NCBI GenBank assembly: GCA_951640195.1
Contig: OX621168.1
Span: 62,001-126,000, forward strand
Direction: 5' to 3'
DNA: 64,000 nt
From: Porpolomopsis calyptriformis
Lineage: Eukaryota > Basidiomycota > Agaricomycetes > Agaricales > Hygrophoraceae
The notes below the pieces were generated by a model, which was given only the letters and a program-made list of their open reading frames with translations, did no database searches and had not been told where the DNA came from. Position 1 is the stretch's first letter. Each line of letters begins with the position of its first letter. The position numbers and the translations under genes were made by a program. Of the stretch, positions 45,238 through 56,182 are shown piece by piece.

Positions 45238-45299
45238 TTTATAGGGATCACTGCATTCTTCACCATTTCTACACAAATAACTCCAATGATTGTGACAAT

Positions 45300-46868
45300 G
45301 TCGAAGTTTTTTTGGATCCAGCTAGGCTACTAGCTCATATGGCTGAGGTATGTTGCGAGGTTGATGACACTATCTTTCCAGATGACTCTGTTGTTGCACT
45401 GAGGGAGAAACTGCAAGAAGACCCTGATATTGATATTACTTCCAGGGATATAGTTACTCATCAATTGATCTGGCAAAAAGTATTGAGGATCTGTCAAGAA
45501 ATATTCTAATATAACTAATTTTGAGTAGCAATTGGTACTATATGAATGCTTACAGCCTTGCATCTCTTCATGTGGCTTGTTGGTTCCTTCCAACTCAATA
45601 TTCATTAGATGGAAGCTTTGTTTTATAAAACTTAGCACAGTATGTTCAAACTAGATTTTTCTAATGGCATAGACAGTCCAAATTATATAGGGTGTTTTAT
45701 AAATATGTCAGGGTAGAGGTAGGGTAGAGGTAGCTATTTTGTATAAAGTTTGGCAAAAATACATATCCTCATCCAAAAAAGCTATGTCAATGGCATTCCC
45801 ATGCACCATCTTCACTCTTCCTACCTTGCAAAGTTTGACCCAAAGGTGTCTTGTATCTTTGTAACAGAGTATGAGGATTTTGTAAAGCTATCTGCCACTG
45901 AGGTCCAAAGGATATTTCAATATTGACACATCCTCATCCTCAATAACCCCCAGGAGAAATTGAATTTTGATCGATCTAGCCTAGAAAAACTGGGAAATCT
46001 CTCCACACTTAGACAAATACAAGGTACATACAAGTCATCTTATATCTAGATGTTATAGTGATAGTTCACAAGTGGCAGAGTTGAGGGAGCAACCAGGGGA
46101 GGATACCCTCCTACATGCTGGTATATTGGAAGATATATACCAGGCAGCCAAGGGTACAACCCCACAAATTCTGAATGGGCTGGACTTTCCCATGGAGGAA
46201 ATATAGCGAATGCCTCCACCTCAATTCAGGTAAGTTTGTGTGCAGTCTTAGATCTTCTTAAATGAAATGTGATATAACAGTGACCTCACATCACATGAAT
46301 GGGCATGGAAAGAGACACGGCACCTAGAGGGTTTTCCTAAAGAGAGGCTGATTACAGACGAAATGTGATAGGGGTTGGCAGCAACTAGAGGATTGACAAT
46401 GTGGTGCTATGTGGATAATGACGGTTTCAGAACCTCAGTCCAGGTTATGTGTGGGGCAAAGTATTGGGTTGTTTTCTATCCCATGAGGGATCAGACCAAC
46501 AGGAACAAAGCTGGTGACCTTGGAACAACCCTGGCATATCCCCCCCACTAGACTTCAGGATTCACGGGTGAAGGCATATTTTAGGTAGAGGGTGTCTTGC
46601 TGCAGGAAAATTCCACTTTGTAAGTCATTTCTTATGCATTGTGTTCATGTAATTGGCTGCACATCTAGTTACATGAGGCCCAATACCCTGCATGCTGTGT
46701 GGGGGGTAGAAGATATGATCACATACAGCTCCCACTTCCCTTCAACATCATCCATCACTGATACATGCTGTGGGATTATTCACATATTTGTGATGAGCTG
46801 GAATATCACAAATACTGAACACAATGAGACCCAAACATTCCTTCACCATTTGATGTGCATGTGGTCAC
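45300..46868 (+). pseudogene. JmjC-like repeat gene, 5' part (interrupted by Gypsy)
   Basis: Pieces: MDPARLLAHMAEVCCEVDDT at 45312, LDFPMEEI and MPPPQF near 46180, HEWAWKETRHLEGFPKERL, then CGAKYWVVFYPMRDQTNRN and, at 46592-46868, YMRPNTLHAVWGVEDMITYS plus SWNITNTEHNETQTFLHH. The order and motifs recall the JmjC-fold proteins amplified in agaricomycete repeats (Asp after HxD-type strand, GxKYW). Many stops. The frame resumes at 53542 beyond the Gypsy element. Confidence 0.55.
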
Positions 46869-47236
46869 TGTTATGATTCGGTGGTCGAAGGTTTTACTTC
46901 TCGCGTTGGGGGGGCTGATAAGGAAATGGAATTCGACCAAAGAGTGGGGGAGCTAACTAGGAATCGAACTTAACCTACTGACTAGAGGTCAGGCTTTATA
47001 TACTAACTACCTGAGTCGCCATGAGTCAGTCGTATGTACGATTACAAAGCGGAATCCGGAATGTGACTAGTGAAGAGTCACAAAAAGAATAGCGGAAACG
47101 GAATGTGACTCGTGAAGAGTCGGAAGGAAGGTATATGCGATCAGTCTCTATATATAAAACGGTAAAGTGGAAGGATGAATGGAATGGAGACTAATCAAGT
47201 ATAACTAAAAGGACAAAGAAAAAAGTGTCTGTGACA
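46869..47236 (-). repeat. Gypsy 3' LTR (left on + strand)
   Basis: 368 bp. Contains a TATATAAAAC box near 47151-47160. Partner of 53169-53536. Confidence 0.95.
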
Positions 47237-47316
47237 TACACCCACACTAAAAGGAATTTTGTCCCGAAATTCGAGGCGGCTTCGAGAGTGTTGACGGGTG
47301 CAGAGGAGGCGAAGGA

Positions 47317-47895
47317 CTAGATTAAGTCCTTGTCAGAGACGGCGGTCGACAGGGAAATAATGTCGGCCGGGGAAGTATTGTCGTCGTCGGGGATGGTGAT
47401 GGGGTTCGACGACGAACTGGGGGGAACGATGAGCGGACCTGGGAAAACAGGAGGAGCCGGGGAATCAAGATGGGGAAGTACCTTTACGACTTCCTCATAT
47501 TTCGCCTCCCAGTGTTTGGCCTGTTCTCGCCAATATTCACTCGCTCTACTCTTTCCATCCAAGCTCATTCCTTGATTATACAATTCTTCATTCAATCTCG
47601 CGATTTCGTCTTTGTAGTATTTGACGTCCTTCTGCAACGACTCGATGATTTGCTTGGGCGGGATGGGTGGCGCGACGATTTCTTCTAGCCATATGGGAAG
47701 GTCCCGATTGCGTGCACGTCGGTTATGCTGCCAGAGTTGTCCAGCGAGCTCAGCTTCACCGTAGGCGGAGGAGGTGGAAGCGAGCGGAGGGGGAGCGCGA
47801 CGAGGGGATTGTCTTCCAGTGGACATACGAGGAGCGTGGGGTGGACGACCACTAGTAGACTTGCGAGCAGTTTGGTGTGAGCGTTCTGCGGGCAT
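47317..47895 (-). CDS. Gypsy third ORF, coiled-coil protein downstream of pol
   Basis: 192 aa from ATG 47895 to the stop at 47317, between the end of pol and the 3' LTR. The first 60 residues are basic and Ser/Pro-rich (MPAERSHQTARKSTSGRPPH). Then LPIWLEEIVAPPIPPKQIIE leads a coiled coil (SLQKDVKYYKDEIARLNEEL) and SEYWREQAKHWEAKYEEVVK, ending Pro/Ser-rich. No transmembrane segment or signal peptide, so it is not an env. It has no stop although gag and pol do. The same frame is open further upstream to 48093, overlapping the end of pol. Function unknown. Confidence 0.7.
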   Translation of the reverse strand: MPAERSHQTARKSTSGRPPHAPRMSTGRQSPRRAPPPLASTSSAYGEAELAGQLWQHNRRARNRDLPIWLEEIVAPPIPPKQIIESLQKDVKYYKDEIARLNEELYNQGMSLDGKSRASEYWREQAKHWEAKYEEVVKVLPHLDSPAPPVFPGPLIVPPSSSSNPITIPDDDNTSPADIISLSTAVSDKDLI

Positions 47896-48014
47896 AGCGA
47901 TGTCGATTTCTAGTGAAAGACGGAGATGAAAGAGATTATAAAGACAAGTCGGAGTTTGGAAAGGTGACAAAAGTGAAAATATAAATGAGGGGAGCTGATA
48001 CCGTGAAAGAATGA

Positions 48015-51000
48015 TTAGGTCGCCGTTTGAATTGAGTGTTCGTATTCTAGAATTCGTTCTTTCGCATGGAGGAGGTTCTTCTTCGGCTCCCAAGTTGCTT
48101 CCTCAATGGGATAGCCGACCCATTTAACCAAATACATACGACGTCGGGTAGACCCATGGTGTTGGAGAATTTGTTCGACCTCGTATTCTTCTTTTTCCTG
48201 AATGATATCTGGAGGTGGACGGAGATTATCATCTACTTCCTCTGGATGGAGATCGGAGTTAATGTTAGTGGGTCTCAGGAGTGAAACGTGGAAGACGTCG
48301 TGTATTTTCCATGATAAGGGAAGGGCTAGGCGATAAGAGACTTTTCCGATTCTTTCTAGAACTTCGAATGGTCCAGTGCGTCGGACATCAAGTTTGAGAG
48401 TTGGACGACCTGTTTTTAAGTTACGGGTATCAAGATAAACGAATTGACCTATTTGGAGTTGGGTATCTTTCCGTTTACGATCTGCAAAGCGTTTCATGGT
48501 TTCGGCCGTTGTTTCTAGAGCTTTTGTGGCTTCTTCACAGGCTTCTGTGAGATGATCGTGAAAGGCATCTGCTGCGGGATTGGAAGTAGGGATCGCAGGG
48601 ATAGATGGGACGAAGGGATGTTGGCCAGTGTCAAGGTAGAAGGGAGTGTGTTTCGTCAAGGAGTGCTGTCGGTTATTATACGCGAATTCAGCTGGGGATA
48701 GCCAATTGGACCAATTGTCTTGCATAAAGTTTGTATATAAACGAAGGTATTGTTCAAGTTCTTGATTGGTGCATTCCGTTTGACCATCAGTTTGGGGGTG
48801 ATAAGCGGTGGATAGACTGGAGATGATTCCCAAATGAGTGTTGAGAGCTTTCGCGAATTTGGAAGCGAATTGAGTCCCTCGATCGGTTATGATCTTCTTT
48901 GGCCAACCGTGGTGTTTCCATACATTGTCCCTGAAGAGTTTTGCGACTCCTTCTGCAGAAATATTCGATGTCGTCAGGATAAAGTGAGCGCGTTTGGTAA
49001 AGCGATCGACAACGACTAAGACAGCATCGTAGCCAGATGATTGGGGGAGTTCCACGATTAGATCGGCGGTGATCTCTTCCCAAGGTCGAGACGGAGGGGG
49101 AATGGGTTCCAGGAGACCTGCAGGCTTCGAAGGATAGAGCTTGACTTGTTGGCAGGTCGGACAGGATGATATGAATACACGGATGTCAGGGGCAGCACTA
49201 CTCCAGGTGTAGTTCTGCAACACAAGCTCACGTGTCTTCTCGATTCCGGGATGGCCTCCATGGGGTAGGGAGTGGGTCAATCGAATTATCTCTGTGCGTA
49301 GCGATACGTCCGCTGGCACGACAATACGATCTCCTGCATCTCTCACAATTCCGTCAGTGAAGGAGTAGCCAGAAGAGGAATTGGATAATTTGATGCGAAT
49401 GTCCTCTGGGATTTGATTGAAGTCGGGGAAGCGAAGTCTTGACATGAAAGAGGGTTCGGACATGGAAATGATAGCATTGATGAAACATTCAGGGGGGAGG
49501 AGGGCTTGGCCTTCTGATTCTTCTTTCTCTGTATGACGGTGGTCGGGTCGGCGAGAGAGTCCATCGGCTTTGTTCTTGACTCCAGGGGAATACTCGATCT
49601 TGAAGTCGAATCTGCCTAAGAATTCCATCCAACGTGCTTGTCGTCTGGAGAGGGATCTGTTCTGCATGAAATACTTGAGCGCTAAATTGTCCGTTTTTAT
49701 CAATACAGTATCCCTTGCGCCCTCTAAAAGATAGCACCAATATTTGAGGGAAGTGACGATCGCAAGCATCTCTAGATCATGGGTAGGATAGTTGTACTCG
49801 GCAGGGAGGAGGGATTTCGAGAAAAAACCAACAGGGTGCCAACCATTGTCGTGTTTTTGAGACAAGACCACGCCAATACCGAAATCAGAGGCATCAGTCT
49901 CTAAGAGGTAAGGAAGGTCTGGCCGTGGGGTAAGAAGGACAGGGGCTGTAGTAACGAGATATTTGAGTTGTTCAAAGGCTTTTTGACACAAAGGAGACCA
50001 ATCCCAAGGTTGGTCTTTCTGCAAAAGTCCACAGAGGGGACGAACAACTGAGGAGAAACTTTTGATATAACGACGCCAGAAGTTGGTGGTGCCAAGGAAG
50101 GATTGGAGGTCTCACAGTTTTTGGGGTGTCGGCCAATTAATGATGGCATCTACCTTTTTTGGATTGATAGCAAGTTGACCTTTACTGATAATTGTGCCAA
50201 GGTATGTAACAGAGGTCTTCTCCATTTGGCATTTGACGGGTTTGGCGGATAGTTGATTCTTCTCCATGAGTTTAAGGGTTTCGTTAGTCCAGTGGCGGAT
50301 TTCTTCGGGGGTGTCACCCATAATAAGAATGTCGTCAATATAGATGTGAACACAGCCAGAGTCTAGAATGGGTTTAAAGAGAACGTCTATCATTCGTTGA
50401 AAAGATGCTGGGGAGTTTCGTAGTCCAAAGAACATAACGGTCGGTTCAAAGAGTCCTCGATTGGTGATGAAGGCTGCCTTCCATTCGTCGCCTTCCTTGA
50501 GTCGTATGTTGTTAAATCCCCATCGAATATTGATAACAGTAAAAAGTGAAGCAGTAGCAAGCTTCGGTACTTGGAGGATTTCCGATAGAAGGGGGAGGGG
50601 ATAACGATCAGGAATGGTTTTCGAGTTGATGTAGCGATAGTCCTGGATGGGACGTAGACCAGCACTGAGACCTTTGGCATTGATCTCTTCAGCCTTTTTC
50701 GCAAAGAAGAAAGGAGCAGCTTGTGGTGATTTCGATGGACGTATCCGACCTGTTCTGAGATTTTCGTCAATAAACTTATTAAGTTCCACCTGTTCATAGG
50801 GGGAAAGGGGATAGAGTTTTCCGACTTGAAATTTGGTGTTCGGGTAGAGGTTGATCGCATGATCAAAGGGACGTCGAGGAGGAAGTTTGTCGAATTCTGC
50901 GGTATGGAAAACACGCCAGAAATTGTGATAACGACTGGGAATGAAGGATTTGATGTCCTCCTCGATGGAAACTGGTCGAGAGTGGTTAACTCTGACCAAA

Positions 51001-51635
51001 CGGATAAAGGAGTCATGTTTCAGACTCGAATCAAAGACGTAGAGTTCTTCCTGTGGGGGCAACACTCCGACTCGCATACTACTGAACAGCGTGTCACCAG
51101 ACACAAAGGTTAAGGTGCCTTTTGTCCAATTGATGGTGGGGTTGTGTCGCAAGAGCCATGGGAAGCCAAGGATGACCTGTTGCTTTTTTCCTAAGTTGGT
51201 GACCTCCAACCGGATTCGTTCTCGAAAAGATAGATCTGGTGCCTCGACAAACAGGTCTGTGTCATGCGTGATGGGACCTCCTCGGTTCTCGGAACCATCA
51301 GCGTTTCGTACCGGTATAACCTTATCCAACGGATAGGTCGATATCTCCATTTGACAAACGAATGCTTCGTCAATAAAATTCCCTGAGGTGCCAGAGTCAA
51401 TGAGTGCTATGATAGCCACTCGTCGAAGATTGTCGGCACTCATAATCCAAAGATAGAATTCGAGAGCGCCTTTGCCCTGTTCAAGTGTGCTAAGAAAATG
51501 AAAACTTTTCATAGATGGTGGTACACATACATGGGACACAGCCAAAGTGCTTGGGCTTTTAGCACTTGGCCGGACTAAAAATCCTTTTGCTCTTTTAATG
51601 CTCGAGCTAGCGCAGCCCGTCTCTCCTTGTCCCAA
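48015..51635 (-). CDS. pol: Gypsy Pol: protease, RT, RNase H, integrase, chromodomain (one stop)
   Basis: One frame of 1207 codons with a single TGA at 50112-50114. Domains in order: aspartic protease (ALIDSGTSGNFIDEAF), RT (LFTVINIRWGFNNIRLKEGD; catalytic HIYIDDILIMG), RNase H (LLETDASDFGIGVVLSQ; IKTDNLALKYF), integrase with HHCC finger (HPGIEKTRELVLQ, SCPTCQQVK) and core (IITDRGTQFASKF, HPQTDGQTECTNQELEQYLR). A C-terminal chromodomain (YEVEQILQHHG, YLVKWVGYPIEEATWEPKKN) in this clade directs insertion to methylated-histone chromatin. In the RT the family usually has FTxLDLRxGYxxI; here VINIRWGF, an altered Asp that would impair polymerase. The stop falls where the family has Arg (CGA to TGA). 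Confidence 0.95.
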
Positions 51636-52993
51636 TTCGCGATTCCCATATCCTTCAAGTTGTCCTTAGCCGTCCTTTTCTCTTTTTCATCATCCTCTGG
51701 TACTTCCTCTATCCGCGCTTCCGATTCTTCTGTGTCAACCCGATTGATCATTCGGACATTTCGTCCTTTGCCTCGACCGCGATTTCCTCCTTTTCCTCGA
51801 GCAGAAGTTGAGGACTCTTGACGTGCCAGAACGTCTTCAGCGTGTGGGCTTCAACATTCATTGGCATAGTGTCCTTTTTTGCCACAGTTGTAGCAAGTGA
51901 TGGAGGAGTTGTCTCGTTTTGCTGTCTTGAGAGAGGCTTCTCTCGATTCTTGTTTGATCGGGGATGAAGTGATGGTGGTGGAGCGGGAAGGGTTTCCTCG
52001 GGGATTCGATTTGGCTTCAGACTTCTTTCCTTTTTGGTCTCGACTTGACCACAACGCTTGTTCGGCTCGTTGTTCCTGGTACTGTTCTTCGAATTGGGCC
52101 GCTTTCGTCGTCCAATCCAGCAAGGTCGACGGCATATTGTCCATTGAGTAGATCCGCGTTCGGATCGGCTGGGGAAGTCCAGCTTTGTAAAACCGAAGTA
52201 AGGCGGCCTCGTTGTACTCAGTTCTTGCTGCGTGTTGCATGAATCGAAGGTTGTAGTCTTCAATCATTCCTGTCATCTTCACTTTCTCTAGCTCGATCCG
52301 CGCCTTCGCTGCTGGGTTAATCCTTCCGAAAGCTTCCCTGAAATCGTCCAAAAATGTTGCATAGTCCCACACGAAATTCCTCGTTCTATCAACTCCTTCC
52401 GTGAACAGTCGTCCCCAAGCCCGTGGATTGCCGTCACCGAGATAGGAGAGCATATAGATGATTTTCTGTTTGTCGTTATAGTCCTTGACCACAAAATTGA
52501 GTCGACATTGATGAATGAAATCTTCAAGCTTCTCTGAAGTTCCATCGTATTCAGTTGGATCGGCGATTTTGATTTTGGTGGGGGCTGGAAGTGTAGGGGG
52601 AGCAGTTGTCTGGGTAGGTAGTTGAGTGGGAAAGGTCGATGGGAGAGGAGGTTGGACAGATTGGGTTCTTCTTGCAGGGTAAATGAAAGGATTCGAAGGG
52701 GAAAGTCCAGGTCCCCGAAGTACAGATCGTCATTGTGGGGGAGGGGTGGCTGGTTCTGAGTCTTCTCGTCGACTTTCTTTGAGAGCTTTTAATTCCTTTC
52801 GGAGTTCGTCATTGACGTCGACTTCGTTGTAGTACCAACCATGGAACTGATCGATTTGTGCTCTTAGGTCTTTGAGCTCTTGTTCGATGTTGAATGGGAC
52901 GACATCTTCTTCTTCTTCTTGAATGGTAGGGGGGATGTTGCTGGGTCCGGGTGCGGGAACGCTCTGATCGGCTTCGTATTCTTGTTGAGACAT
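51575..52993 (-). CDS. gag: Gypsy Gag with CCHC knuckle (two in-frame stops)
   Basis: A frame of 473 codons from ATG 52993 (MSQQEYEADQSVPAPGPS) with an N-terminal coiled coil (ELKDLRAQIDQFHGWYYNEV). The retrotransposon gag domain (YDGTSEKLEDFIHQCRLNFV; FLDDFREAFGRINPAAKARI) and zinc knuckle CYNCGKKGHYANEC follow. TGA stops at 52730-52732 and directly after the knuckle. The last codons overlap pol, which is in the -1 frame, the usual gag/pol arrangement; no canonical slippery heptamer is obvious before the terminal TAG. Confidence 0.92.
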
Positions 52994-53168
52994 TGATGTT
53001 AGTGATGATGATGAGGGGGAAAGGGGGATGATGGATTGTGCAGGGGTTTGGAATACTATGGGTTGAAAGGGAGTATCTGAATCTGCGGATGAGAAGATTG
53101 ACCTTGTTAAGTCTTCGGCAGGATCCAGAGTGAAAGTGGTTTGATGCGCAAGAAGGAAGTTCGATTCT

Positions 53169-53536
53169 TGTTATGATTCGGTGGTCGAAGGTTTTACTTC
53201 TCGCATTGGGGGGGCTGATAAGGAAATGGAATTCGACCAAAGAGTGGGGGAGCTAACTAGGAATCGAACTTAACCTACTGACTAGAGGTCAGGCTTTATA
53301 TACTAACTACCTGAGTCACCATGAGTCAGTCGTATGTACGATTACAAAGCGGAATCCGGAATGTGACTAGTGAAGAGTCACAAAAAGAATAGCGGAAACG
53401 GAATGTGACTCATGAAGAGTCGGAAGGAAGGTATATGCGATCAGTCTCTATATATAAAACGGTAAAGCGGAAGGATGAACGGAATGGAGACTAATCAAGT
53501 ATGACTAAAAGGAAAAAGAAAAAAGTGTCCGTGACA
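53169..53536 (-). repeat. Gypsy 5' LTR (right on + strand)
   Basis: 368 bp, near-identical to 46869-47236. It should contain the element promoter. Confidence 0.95.
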
Positions 53537-53541
53537 GTCAC

Positions 53542-54240
53542 ACCATTTTATATCAGGGGATGAAACAGGTAAACCTGCTCTTTGTACCTTTCTTATATGA
53601 GTTAAATAAATCCTACGCTTAGCAACTGATGGCAGGCTTGCACACTTCCCTGATATATCAACTCAAGATGGTCTTCTAGATGTTGTAGCCATTGGAAACA
53701 TGCTGGAACTTGCCCAAGTCATTGGTTGCTAGCACTACCACAAGGAGGTTTCTTCCTCTGTCATACAAGAAGAGACAATTGCTCTATGGAATTATCAGCA
53801 GTTCATGTGGTGGTTCATAGACACCTTTGGTATTTTCATCAGGAAAACTTGTGTTTTACCAATGTATATTTTCTGGCAGTTCCTGGCTAATGTGGCCTTG
53901 GTAATAGTTGGCTACAAGCAGGCTAATGCCAAGGCATCTGATACTTGGACTGCACATGCTGTAAAGCAAGCTGTCCCAGTTACTTCTGCAAGGACTGGGT
54001 TGAGGTGCTTCCTTGATTGGAAGGGCTTCTCAAGGAACTGCAGACAAAATTGACCTGGACTAGGCCAGCTTTTGTTATTGTGTGCCGAAAAGGCTACCCT
54101 GATATAGAGAGCACACTAATCTCTTCTAACTACCCTGAAGAGCCTGTCCTTAGTGGAGATCCCACCCTTCAATCCATAGTTCAGGAGGACTTAGATTCAG
54201 CCCTTCAACCTGAATTTTAGGAGGACTTAGATTCAGTCCT
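53542..54240 (+). pseudogene. JmjC-like repeat gene, 3' part
   Basis: Continues the frame broken at 46868: LLDVVAIGNMLELAQVIG, WNYQQFMWWFIDTFGIFIRK, LPMYIFWQFLANVALVIVGY and WTAHAVKQAVPVTSARTGL, then a degenerate tail. Stops are scattered. The two halves join cleanly once the Gypsy element and one TSD are removed. Confidence 0.6.
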
Positions 54241-55073
54241 TCAATCAGCATTGTAGGACTTGAAGGCTGACTTTTCACAGTTGACTATAGATATAGATAC
54301 TGATAGTCATCAGTACTCTCCTGGATCACCAGAGAAGACAATTGGTCATGTACAAGCTCGCTTGGAAAGCCCTGGTAAGTCCAAAGTCATTTATTATATA
54401 TACAGTATAATTCATCTATAGTACAATTTCATAATGCAGATTCAACTCTGGAAAATTGCAAATGAGTAAAGGGTGGATGAAATTATATACCGGGTAGTTT
54501 CTCTAGTATTTTCAAACATCGATTATACCATAGACAACTATATATACTGTATTATTATTAATAATAACTGATTTATATGATATGTTAGATACTTGATAAT
54601 GCACCATGGGTGAGGACTCTGTTACCCATCCCTTCCTCATTAGTCTTACTGCTATCCTTATTAGGTATCTCCCTGCCACTCCCTTACTATTATCTCTCAC
54701 TACTCACTCCCTCACCCACATCTCTTGCTACTCACCCTCACTATTGACTCTGGCTACTGACTCTGGCTACTCTCTGGCTACTCACCCTTGCTACTGACTC
54801 TGGCTACTGACTCTCTGGCTACTCACTCTCTCAACATTGCCTCTCACTACTAACTTACCCATGTCTCTCACTACTAACTCTCTCACCCATGTCTCTTGCT
54901 TCAACATTGCCTACTATGTCTCTCTCCACAAAAAGACCTATTCCTTTCATAGATGTTCCCTCTAAAAGGCAAAAGTTACCTACCCCACAGGAGGAAGAAG
55001 AGTACTCTTCTCCTACACCCCCTTCTCCCATGCCTTCTCTATACACACCTCCTAGGGAAAACCACTCTCCTAG
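54241..55073. other. Low-complexity and gene-fragment region
   Basis: Holds a run of CTACTCAC/TGACTCTGGCTA repeats at about 54700-54880. An open piece follows at 54889-55073 (STKRPIPFIDVPSKRQKLPT, then EEEEYSSPTPPSPMPS) that is cut by the next repeat. No intact gene. Confidence 0.5.
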
Positions 55074-55494
55074 TGTAATATTTTTGCAAGTTAGGGGGAG
55101 GGGGGGGGGGTTAAAAAGATAGTAAGCAAGTGAGAAGTGAGTATATTAATAAAGCAACTGGGATAAGCAAGCAACTAAGGAAGTAAGTAGCAATAACTAT
55201 ATAAGTAAGTGAGTAGCAATTTATAAGTAAGAAAGTAAGTAAGCAACTAAGTAAGTAAGTAGGGAATTTAAGAAAGTGAGTAAGTAAGTAACAATATACT
55301 AAAGTAAAGTAAGTAAGTAAGTTAGTAAAGAACTAGAAAGTAACTAGGTGAAGAAGTAAGTGTATTAGTAACTTATAATAACAAAGTGAGGGAGTAACTA
55401 ATAATAAGAAACTAAGGAAGTAAGTAAAGAAGTAAGTAAAGTAACTAGGTAAATAAGAAAGTAACTTTCTGAACCTAACTTAAACCACCCCCCC
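55074..55494. mobile_element. G-tract / GTAA-rich repeat, copy 2, flanked by CCTAG
   Basis: 421 bp from TGTAATATTTTTGC to ACCACCCCCCC between exact CCTAG repeats (55069-55073 and 55495-55499). The start has a G-tract before TTAAAAAG and the end a C-tract after TTAAACCA, a weak inverted similarity. It cuts a reading frame on the left. No coding capacity, so it would be a non-autonomous element. Class uncertain. Confidence 0.65.
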
Positions 55495-55499
55495 CCTAG

Positions 55500-56182
55500 G
55501 CTACTCAAGAATAATATGGAATAGCTACAGCCCAGACTAGATGTTGCAAACTTGTTCCAAGGGGTAACCTCATTTTAGTATCTCAAAGCAACCTAGAAGA
55601 TCCTGTTCAAGCCAGGGCAAGAGGTTGAAAGCAAGTCAATAGTAGTTTGGACAGGGAGTAATTGTTAGACTCGCGATGGACAACTGATACCCCAAATATC
55701 AAGTGGATAACTGAGGATGGGCCAACCTTGCCCATCCGACTACTCTTATATACATGATACAGTACCCTATACCCTAATGACTAATCAGAGACCATAAGTA
55801 GTACTGACTACGCGGTTAAATGGAGCTGGCTAAGCTATCACAAATCGAGATTACATGATCTGATAAATCTAGGCAAAGAAACGAGATAAGAGAAGGATGA
55901 CCAACCATGACCAAATAGAGTACGTCCGTGGACCAGGTAACCAATCCCGGACACGTATGGCATGGAATGCGATTGTAACAGTAATAACCAAAGCTTAACC
56001 TTCTTCTCTGGAGGTTCTAATCCCAAGTCTGCCAAGATTGCGCTATCAGATTTTGCTTCTGCTATAAAGAGCCTAATAGACTTACTAGAGAATCTCTTGG
56101 CATTTATACTCCAAAAGCTAGAGGCTGATGTCAACTTAACTTCCTTCCCCCTAAACACTATTGTCAATAATCCTCTTCTCTA
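55500..56182 (+). pseudogene. Repeat-gene fragment split by a solo LTR
   Basis: A frame reading KPGQEVESKSIVVWTGSN continues as NQSLTFFSGGSNPKSAKIAL, SDFASAIKSLIDLLENLLAF and KLEADVNLTSFPLN, to a stop at about 56182, once the LTR 55663-55980 and one TSD are removed. A TAG upstream near 55590 marks earlier decay. Protein family unknown. Confidence 0.6.
55663..55980 (+). mobile_element. Solo LTR, family A, TSD GTAAT
   Basis: 318 bp from TGTTAGACTCGCG to GCGATTGTAACA, exact GTAAT duplications at 55658-55662 and 55981-55985. Closest to a full family-A consensus, as it keeps CpG sites lost in the 10.5-kb copies. Confidence 0.96.

Larger units (their letters stand above)
46869..53536 (-). mobile_element. 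Chromodomain Ty3/Gypsy retrotransposon, nearly intact, TSD GTCAC
   Basis: 6,668 bp on the minus strand, bounded by 368-bp LTRs (46869-47236 and 53169-53536; ends TGTTATGATTCGG and GTGACA on the + strand). Exact GTCAC duplications lie at 46864-46868 and 53537-53541. Order gag, pol, then a third frame. By eye the two LTRs differ at 8 of 368 positions, so it is fairly young. Only three in-frame stops interrupt gag and pol, all TGA. Confidence 0.97.

Noticed and set aside
51570..51600. Canonical -1 slippery heptamer at the gag/pol junction
   Set aside because: The T-run is in the wrong register for a simultaneous-slip heptamer, so only the -1 frame relation is reported.
53155..53168. Conventional tRNA primer-binding site next to the Gypsy 5' LTR
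   Set aside because: The sequence resembles a tRNA T-arm (GTTCGATTC) but lacks the usual TGG start; not strong enough to call.
55060..55080. Helitron 3' end suggested by CTAG
   Set aside because: No common hairpin precedes the CTAG in the three copies, and copy 2 has a 5-bp direct repeat, which Helitrons lack.
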